A stretch of DNA of 56,483 bases from Onthomonas sp964456525 (GTDB lineage Bacteria > Bacillota > Clostridia > Oscillospirales > Oscillospiraceae), in NCBI GenBank assembly GCA_964456525.1, contig CAYWAP010000008.1, positions 1-56,483 on the forward strand. The letters are read 5' to 3'. The position numbers and the translations under genes are program-made. Positions 51,429 through 56,483 of the stretch are shown piece by piece. A model generated the notes under the pieces. The model ran no database searches. It had not been told where the DNA came from and was given only the letters and a program-made list of their open reading frames with translations. How positions within the stretch are numbered: position 1 is the stretch's first letter; every line of letters begins with the position of its first letter.

Positions 51429-52361
51429 ATGATTTACACGGTGACATTGAATCCGGCGCTCGACAAAACAGTTGAGATTCCTTCTCTGACAATCGACGCG
51501 GTCAACCGCATTACATCCATGCGGACAGATCCCGGAGGAAAAGGAATCAATGTTTCAAAGGTGATCAGCAAATTGGGGGGAAAGAGCGTTGCAGCGGGCA
51601 TTCTGGGTGGAGATACCGGTCGGGCCATCCTCTCGGCCCTGGAGAGCATGGGGCTTGCGACCTGTTTCCACTTTGTGGAGGGCGAGACCCGTACCAACCT
51701 GAAGATCATCGACCCGGAAGCGCACACGAATACCGACATCAACGAGCCGGGGGTGACGGTATCGGAAGAGATTCTGGGAGAACTCCTGGCGGAACTGCTG
51801 GAAAAGGTGACGGAGAACGACAGCGTTGTCATCTCCGGCAGTATGCCGAAGGGTTCGCCGCAGGACACGTATTACACCTGGACGAAGGCATTTCGTGAAA
51901 AGGGGGCAAAAGTGATCCTGGATGCAGACGGTGAACTGCTGAAAGCGGGACTGAAAGCATCCCCTTATCTGATCAAGCCCAACAACCACGAACTTTCCGC
52001 CCTTGCAGGGAAGACGCTGGAGACGCCCAAGGAACTGGAAGCGTTTGCAAGAAGTCTGATGAAAACATATGGAATCCAAAAAACGGTGGTTTCCATGGGC
52101 GGCGCCGGGTTGCTGTATGTGACGGAGGATGAGACAATCTACGCAGAGGGGCTCAAGGTTCCCGTGGGAAGCACCGTGGGCGCGGGAGACAGCGTGGTCG
52201 CCGCGCTAGCTGTGGCCGAGGAAACCGGGATGCGTCTGGAAGAGACGGTTTGTCTTTCCACCGCCACCGGAGCGGCAAACGTCATGTGCAGCGGAACCCA
52301 GGCGGCGGAGTATGAAGTGATCGAGAAACTGATCCCGAAGGTCGTGTATCACAGGATTTGA
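51429..52361 (+). CDS. PfkB-family sugar-phosphate kinase (1-phosphofructokinase/tagatose-6-phosphate kinase type)
   Basis: A 310-residue ribokinase-fold kinase of the FruK/LacC group, which adds a second phosphate to a hexose phosphate. MIYTVTLNPALDKTVEIPSL, RTDPGGKGINVSKVISKLGG (substrate loop), VVISGSMPKGSPQDTYY, LIKPNNHELSAL and the catalytic TVGAGDSVVAALAVAEETG are typical. ATG at 51429 follows AAAGGGGG. It is first in an operon with a SorE-like reductase, a DeoR repressor and a mannitol-type PTS, so it probably acts on the phosphosugar produced by that route. Confidence 0.9.
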   Translation: MIYTVTLNPALDKTVEIPSLTIDAVNRITSMRTDPGGKGINVSKVISKLGGKSVAAGILGGDTGRAILSALESMGLATCFHFVEGETRTNLKIIDPEAHTNTDINEPGVTVSEEILGELLAELLEKVTENDSVVISGSMPKGSPQDTYYTWTKAFREKGAKVILDADGELLKAGLKASPYLIKPNNHELSALAGKTLETPKELEAFARSLMKTYGIQKTVVSMGGAGLLYVTEDETIYAEGLKVPVGSTVGAGDSVVAALAVAEETGMRLEETVCLSTATGAANVMCSGTQAAEYEVIEKLIPKVVYHRI

Positions 52362-52478
52362 ACGCCCTGAAGGAAAACTGTTGAAAAGAAACCCTGAATC
52401 GGTAAATATGCAAAACAAAACGTGTTTTTGGTTGCAAAACAATAAAAAATCATTATAATAAAGAAAGGAGTTTGGTTT

Positions 52479-53747
52479 ATGAAAGCAAAAGGAGTCCGTC
52501 TCCATGCAGCAAACGACCTGAGACTGGAGGAATTTGAACTTCCGGAGATCACAGATGATGAGATTCTCGTGAAAGTCGTCTCTGACAGCATCTGCATGTC
52601 CACTTATAAATGTGCGATCCTGGGGAAAGACCATAAGCGCGTCCACGAGGACGTGGCGGAGCATCCGGCGATCATGGGACATGAGTTTGCAGGCGATATT
52701 ATAAAGGTGGGAAAGAATCATCAGGATACCTTTCAGCCGGGCATGAAATTCACGCTTCAGCCGGCACTGAACTACAAGGGAACGATGTGGAGCCCCGGAT
52801 ACTCCTATGAGTTTTTCGGCGGAGACGCTACCTACTGCATCATTCCATCAGAGGTCATGGAGCTGGGATGTCTTCTGAAATATGACGGCCGTGCCTATTA
52901 TGAGGCCTCCCTGGCGGAGCCGATGTCCTGCAGCATCGGCGCGTTCAACGCCGCCTATCACACAAAGATGGGCGTTTATACCCACCAGATGGGAATCAAG
53001 GAAGGCGGAAAGCTCGCGATCATGGCAGGAGCAGGCCCGATGGGTCTGGGCGCGCTCACTTATGCGTTGCACCGGGATGTCCGCCCCTCTATGGTCGTTG
53101 TGACCGACCTGAACCAGGAGCGCCTTGACCGCGCGGCAGCGCTGTTCCCGCCCCAGGAAGCGGCAAAAGACGGCATTGAGCTTCACTTTGTAAACACAGG
53201 CAACTGCGAGGATCCGGTGGCTGAACTGATGAAGATTTCCGGCGGCACAGGTTACGATGACGTGCTCTGCTACGCGCCGGTTGCGTCTGTGGTCACCCAG
53301 TCCAGCGCCATCCTGGGAAGAGACGGCTGCCTGAACTTTTTCGCCGGTCCGACGGACAGCCAGTTTAGCGCTCCTATCAACTTTTACGACGTACACTACA
53401 ACTCTACCCACGTGATGGGTACGACAGGCGGAAATACGGACGACATGATTGAGTCCCTGAAGCTCACCGCGCAGGGACGCATCAACCCGGCTGTCATGGT
53501 AACCCATATCGGCGGACTGGACGCCGCGGCGGAGACCACGCTGAACCTGCCCAAAATCCCGGGCGGAAAGAAGCTGATCTATACGCATCTTTCCATGCCC
53601 CTGACCGCGCTGACGGATCTGCGTGCAAGGGGAGAGGCCGAAGGTGACGAGCGGCTCATCAAACTGGCCGATATCGTGGATGAGAACAACGGTCTGTGGT
53701 GTCCGGAGGCAGAAGAATATCTGCTTGCCAACTTCATAGACGAATAA
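52479..53747 (+). CDS. sorE: Zinc-binding dehydrogenase, L-sorbose-1-phosphate reductase-like
   Basis: A 422-residue medium-chain dehydrogenase. The N-terminal catalytic domain has CMSTYKCAILGKDHKRVHED and AIMGHEFAGDIIKVGKNHQD (GHE motif), and the 130s segment contains SPGYSYEFFGGDATYCIIPS. The NAD(P) domain begins KLAIMAGAGPMGLGALTYAL. Length and blocks fit SorE, which reduces L-sorbose 1-phosphate to glucitol 6-phosphate in Klebsiella-type systems. ATG at 52479 follows AAAGGAG. Between this gene and pfkB are two TGCAAAACAA half-repeats 24 bases apart (52409 and 52433). The true sugar remains open because the PTS is mannitol-type. Confidence 0.8.
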   Translation: MKAKGVRLHAANDLRLEEFELPEITDDEILVKVVSDSICMSTYKCAILGKDHKRVHEDVAEHPAIMGHEFAGDIIKVGKNHQDTFQPGMKFTLQPALNYKGTMWSPGYSYEFFGGDATYCIIPSEVMELGCLLKYDGRAYYEASLAEPMSCSIGAFNAAYHTKMGVYTHQMGIKEGGKLAIMAGAGPMGLGALTYALHRDVRPSMVVVTDLNQERLDRAAALFPPQEAAKDGIELHFVNTGNCEDPVAELMKISGGTGYDDVLCYAPVASVVTQSSAILGRDGCLNFFAGPTDSQFSAPINFYDVHYNSTHVMGTTGGNTDDMIESLKLTAQGRINPAVMVTHIGGLDAAAETTLNLPKIPGGKKLIYTHLSMPLTALTDLRARGEAEGDERLIKLADIVDENNGLWCPEAEEYLLANFIDE

Positions 53748-53800
53748 CAGTTGTCGAGATTTCCTGTCCGTGTTATCTCGACACAGACGGGAGAAATTAT

Positions 53801-54562
53801 ATGGATTCAATGGAATTACGCAGAGATGCGATCGTTCAGTTGGTCAATGAGAAAGAATCAGTCCGTTTTTCCCAGATCAAAGAGGCGTTTCCAAACGTAT
53901 CGGAAATGACCCTTCGCACAGATCTGAAAGCGCTGGATGAAGAGAAAAGGATCCTGCGCGTACACGGAGGGGCAAGATCGGTCCAGGACATCATCGGGAC
54001 CGATGGATTCCTAAGCCGGAAATCGGTTCACAACATTCGTGAAAAGCAGGAGATTGCCAAAAAGGCGCTGGCGTTTCTTCAGCCAAATACGACGATCTTT
54101 TTGGATTCCGGCAGCACGACTACCGCGTTTGCGCGTCAGATACCGGATCAGTCTTATCTGATTTACACCACGGGACTGAGTTGTGCAACCGAACTGGCAA
54201 ACCTGACCAAACCGACGGTGATGCTTCCGGGCGGGAGGTTGAACCGCTACAGCCAGAGTGTATTCGGTTATTCGGCGATCAAAGAGTTGGAGCGGGTCAA
54301 TTTTGATCAGGCTTTTCTCGGGGTCACCGGATTTCATCCAACCGCAGGTTTCACCTGCGGGATCAGTGACGAAGCACTGTTAAAGCAGACCGCGATCCGG
54401 CGGTCCGGTCAGGTGATTGCTCTGATGGATTCCTCCAAGATCGGTGTGAAACGCAGCTTCCGATTCTGCGGTCTTTCGGATGTCGATGTTGTGGTCTCCG
54501 ACGGGAGGCTGCCGGAAGACTTCCTGGAAGAGTGCAGGAAATACGGCGTACAGGTTCTTTAA
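53801..54562 (+). CDS. DeoR/GlpR-family transcriptional repressor
   Basis: A 253-residue regulator. The DeoR helix-turn-helix is at residues 1-55 (ELRRDAIVQLVNEKESVRFS, then VSEMTLRTDLKALDEEKRIL and RVHGGAR). The C-terminal sugar-phosphate sensor has TTIFLDSGSTTTAFARQIP, LPGGRLNRYSQSVFGYSAI and ALMDSSKIGVKRSF. ATG at 53801 follows GGGAG. An open frame back to 53696 overlaps the end of sorE. It is the probable repressor of its own operon through the TGTTnnAACA repeats near 51382-51414. Confidence 0.93.
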   Translation: MDSMELRRDAIVQLVNEKESVRFSQIKEAFPNVSEMTLRTDLKALDEEKRILRVHGGARSVQDIIGTDGFLSRKSVHNIREKQEIAKKALAFLQPNTTIFLDSGSTTTAFARQIPDQSYLIYTTGLSCATELANLTKPTVMLPGGRLNRYSQSVFGYSAIKELERVNFDQAFLGVTGFHPTAGFTCGISDEALLKQTAIRRSGQVIALMDSSKIGVKRSFRFCGLSDVDVVVSDGRLPEDFLEECRKYGVQVL

Positions 54563-54618
54563 GCGCCGCTGAATGATCCTCCATTGATCCGCGCCAAAAA
54601 TGAATGGAGGAAGGTTTT

Positions 54619-56481
54619 GTGAAAAGTAAAATTCAAAGTTTTGGCAAATTTTTGTCAGCAATGGTGATGCCAAACATCGGGGCGCTGATCGCCTTCGGGT
54701 TCCTCGCCGCGCTCTTTATCGACACCGGCTGGATCCCCAACGAAGGATTCAACAGTATGGTCAGCCCGATGCTCACCTATCTGATTCCCATTCTGATCGC
54801 CTCCACAGGCGGCCGCATGATCGGCGGCGACAGGGGGCGTGTGGTTGGTGCCATCGCTGTGATCGGCGCCATTATGAGCGATACATCAATTACCATGCTG
54901 ATGGCCGCCATGGTGATGGGTCCTCTGGCAGGTTTCTGTATCAAGAAATTTGACCAGCTGATGGAAGGCCGTATACCGGCCGGCTTTGAGATGCTCGTCA
55001 ACAATTTCTCCGCCGGCATCATCGGAATGGTCCTCGCTATGCTGGGATACGTTGCCATCGGCCCGCTGATGAGCGGCATCCTGGGGATTCTCTCCGCAGC
55101 GGTCAACGTTCTGGTGGAGAACAATCTTCTCCCGCTGATATCGATCTTTATCGAACCGGCAAAGGTACTGTTCTTAAACAATGCGATCAACCACGGAATT
55201 TTTACGCCCCTTGGGACGGAACAGGTGGCGGAACTCGGCAAATCCATTATGTACATGCTGGAAACCAATCCGGGGCCGGGTCTTGGCGTTCTGCTCGCCT
55301 ACATGTTCTTCTGCAAGGATAAAGTGACGAAGGATTCCGCTCCCGGAGCAGTGATCATTCACCTGCTGGGCGGCATTCATGAGATCTATTTCCCCTATAT
55401 CCTGATGAACCCCCTTGTGATCGTTGCCCCGATCCTCGGCAATATGGCGGCAATCTTCTGGTTCTCCGTTACGAACTGCGGCCTGGTCGGGACGGCGTCT
55501 CCGGGATCCATCATCGCATTCCTGATGATGACTCCGAGCTCCGATATGCTGAAAGTAATCGTCGGCGTTCTCATCGCAACAGGGGTCTCCTTTATCGTGG
55601 CGACGCCGATTGTAAAGCTGGCAGGCGGAAAGAGCCTGGAAGAGGCGCAGAGCGAAGTGTCCTCCATGAAGGCGGCATCCAAGGGAGAGCATGTGGTTCC
55701 GGGCACGATCGAGCGCTCCTCCGAGATCCGCAAGATCGTCTTTGCGTGCGATGCAGGTATGGGATCTTCCGCAATGGGAGCAACCAAGTTCCGCAACCGC
55801 ATCAAAAAGGACCGGCCGGACATTCAGGTTGTAAACGCTTCCGTGGACAATATCCCGGCGGATTGCGACATTGCCGTTGTTCAAACCACCCTTGCGGCGA
55901 GAGCAAAGAAGTCGGCTCCCCAGGCCCAGCTGATCACGATCGGGAACTTCCTGGCGGATCCGGCGCTGGACGCTCTCTATGTCCAGCTGACCACTGGTGA
56001 CGCCCCGGCAGCACCGGCTGGCGAGAATACAGATATTGTCATTCCGGACACCCCGATCAAGAAACATGTCATTGTGGCAGAGGGAATCAAACTGGGCCAA
56101 AAGTCGGTCACAAAAGAAGAGGCAATCCAGGCGGCGGGAGAACTCCTTGTAAAACTTGGATACGTGGATGCGTCTTATGTGGACGCGATGCAGGAACGTG
56201 AGAAGCTCGTATCCACCTATATGGGAATGGGCGTTGCCATCCCCCACGGTACGACGCAGGCAAAGGGAACGGTTAAGAAGACGGGAATCGTCTGTATCCA
56301 GTATCCGGAAGGCGTAGACTTTGGCGGCGAAAAAGCGCAGCTTGTATTCGGCATTGCTGGAATCGGCGACGAACATCTGGATCTGTTGGGCAAACTGTGC
56401 ACGCTGCTGGAAGATCCCGCGCTGCTGGAAACGCTGAAGACCACAGACGATGCGAAATGGGTTCTGGAGCAACTGTCATAA
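54619..56481 (+). CDS. mtlA: PTS mannitol-type transporter EIICBA
   Basis: A 620-residue three-domain PTS permease. IIC (about 1-345): KSKIQSFGKFLSAMVMPNIG and the substrate-site GGIHEIYFPYILMNPLVIVA. IIB (about 370-465): VFACDAGMGSSAMGATKFRN with phosphocysteine C377. IIA (about 480-620): phospho-His H543 in MGMGVAIPHGTTQ. I prefer GTG at 54619 because GGAGGAAGG lies just before it; the ATG at 54604 would place that site inside the gene. The family match is to MtlA, but the neighbours are a SorE-like reductase and a PfkB kinase instead of MtlD, so the polyol or ketose carried is uncertain. Confidence 0.9.
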   Translation: MKSKIQSFGKFLSAMVMPNIGALIAFGFLAALFIDTGWIPNEGFNSMVSPMLTYLIPILIASTGGRMIGGDRGRVVGAIAVIGAIMSDTSITMLMAAMVMGPLAGFCIKKFDQLMEGRIPAGFEMLVNNFSAGIIGMVLAMLGYVAIGPLMSGILGILSAAVNVLVENNLLPLISIFIEPAKVLFLNNAINHGIFTPLGTEQVAELGKSIMYMLETNPGPGLGVLLAYMFFCKDKVTKDSAPGAVIIHLLGGIHEIYFPYILMNPLVIVAPILGNMAAIFWFSVTNCGLVGTASPGSIIAFLMMTPSSDMLKVIVGVLIATGVSFIVATPIVKLAGGKSLEEAQSEVSSMKAASKGEHVVPGTIERSSEIRKIVFACDAGMGSSAMGATKFRNRIKKDRPDIQVVNASVDNIPADCDIAVVQTTLAARAKKSAPQAQLITIGNFLADPALDALYVQLTTGDAPAAPAGENTDIVIPDTPIKKHVIVAEGIKLGQKSVTKEEAIQAAGELLVKLGYVDASYVDAMQEREKLVSTYMGMGVAIPHGTTQAKGTVKKTGIVCIQYPEGVDFGGEKAQLVFGIAGIGDEHLDLLGKLCTLLEDPALLETLKTTDDAKWVLEQLS

Positions 56482-56483
56482 TT

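Noticed and set aside
1..56483. CRISPR array, insertion sequence, prophage or toxin-antitoxin/defence locus
   Set aside because: No regularly spaced direct repeats, transposase or integrase motifs, terminal inverted repeats or defence-type domains were recognised.

Overview
The window looks like chromosomal DNA of a Gram-positive anaerobe of class Clostridia, most likely the Oscillospiraceae (Flavonifractor/Pseudoflavonifractor-like). The evidence is moderately high GC with strong AGGAGG-type ribosome sites, sigma-A promoters (TTGACA-17-TATAAT), a str operon led by an L7Ae-family YbxF gene, a CarD regulator, several PTS systems and a remnant of a CotJC-type spore-coat/manganese-catalase gene. 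The taxonomy is an inference from gene content and style; no rRNA or tRNA gene was found.

Layout. (a) 1-7015: the end of an exopolysaccharide/capsule cluster on the + strand: polysaccharide pyruvyl transferase (cut by the window edge), a Wzy-like polymerase, a Wzx-like flippase, an FrhB-like iron-sulfur protein, UDP-galactopyranose mutase and a sugar nucleotidyltransferase. (b) 7135-9589: a SpoU-type RNA methylase and an M29 aminopeptidase. (c) 9764-26151: mostly minus-strand housekeeping genes. They are an M24 peptidase, endonuclease IV, YqeG phosphatase, S21, LeuRS, RsfS, a NadD-YqeK fusion, a small membrane protein, YhbY, a flavodoxin, RdgB, RNase PH, FtsY, SMC and an unknown gene. A chitinase-fold-like unknown at 12469-13233 lies on the + strand. 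(d) 26263-37240: an FAD-dependent oxidoreductase, greA-lysS (LysRS carries an extra C-terminal tRNA-binding domain), a small P-loop protein, the str operon (ybxF-rpsL-rpsG-fusA), tuf and an MscS channel. (e) 37311-46340: mixed single genes: a DUF4830-like protein, a degenerate asparaginase-like protein, ROK glucokinase, CarD, an FGGY sugar kinase, Cu/Zn superoxide dismutase, acylphosphatase, L-lactate dehydrogenase and an MBL-fold hydrolase. (f) 46406-49213: a PTS EIIBC gene with an RpiR regulator and a perfect 32-bp palindrome between them, plus a small HPr-like protein. (g) 49492-51046: a divergent CobW-type GTPase, a small unknown protein and the catalase remnant. (h) 51429-56481: a sugar-use operon (PfkB kinase, sorbose-1-phosphate-reductase-like enzyme, DeoR repressor, mannitol-type PTS EIICBA) preceded by three copies of a YTGTTnnAACAA operator.

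How they work together: the first block builds and exports a surface glycan containing galactofuranose and probably pyruvate ketals. The middle blocks are core information-processing genes. The last third takes up and phosphorylates sugars (two PTS systems, glucokinase, FGGY kinase, PfkB kinase) and ferments them to lactate. No CRISPR array, intact transposon, prophage or antiphage system was recognised. The most unusual items are divergent members of known families (asparaginase-like, GH18-like, CobW-like) and the regulatory repeats around the sugar genes. I see no clear wholly new system.
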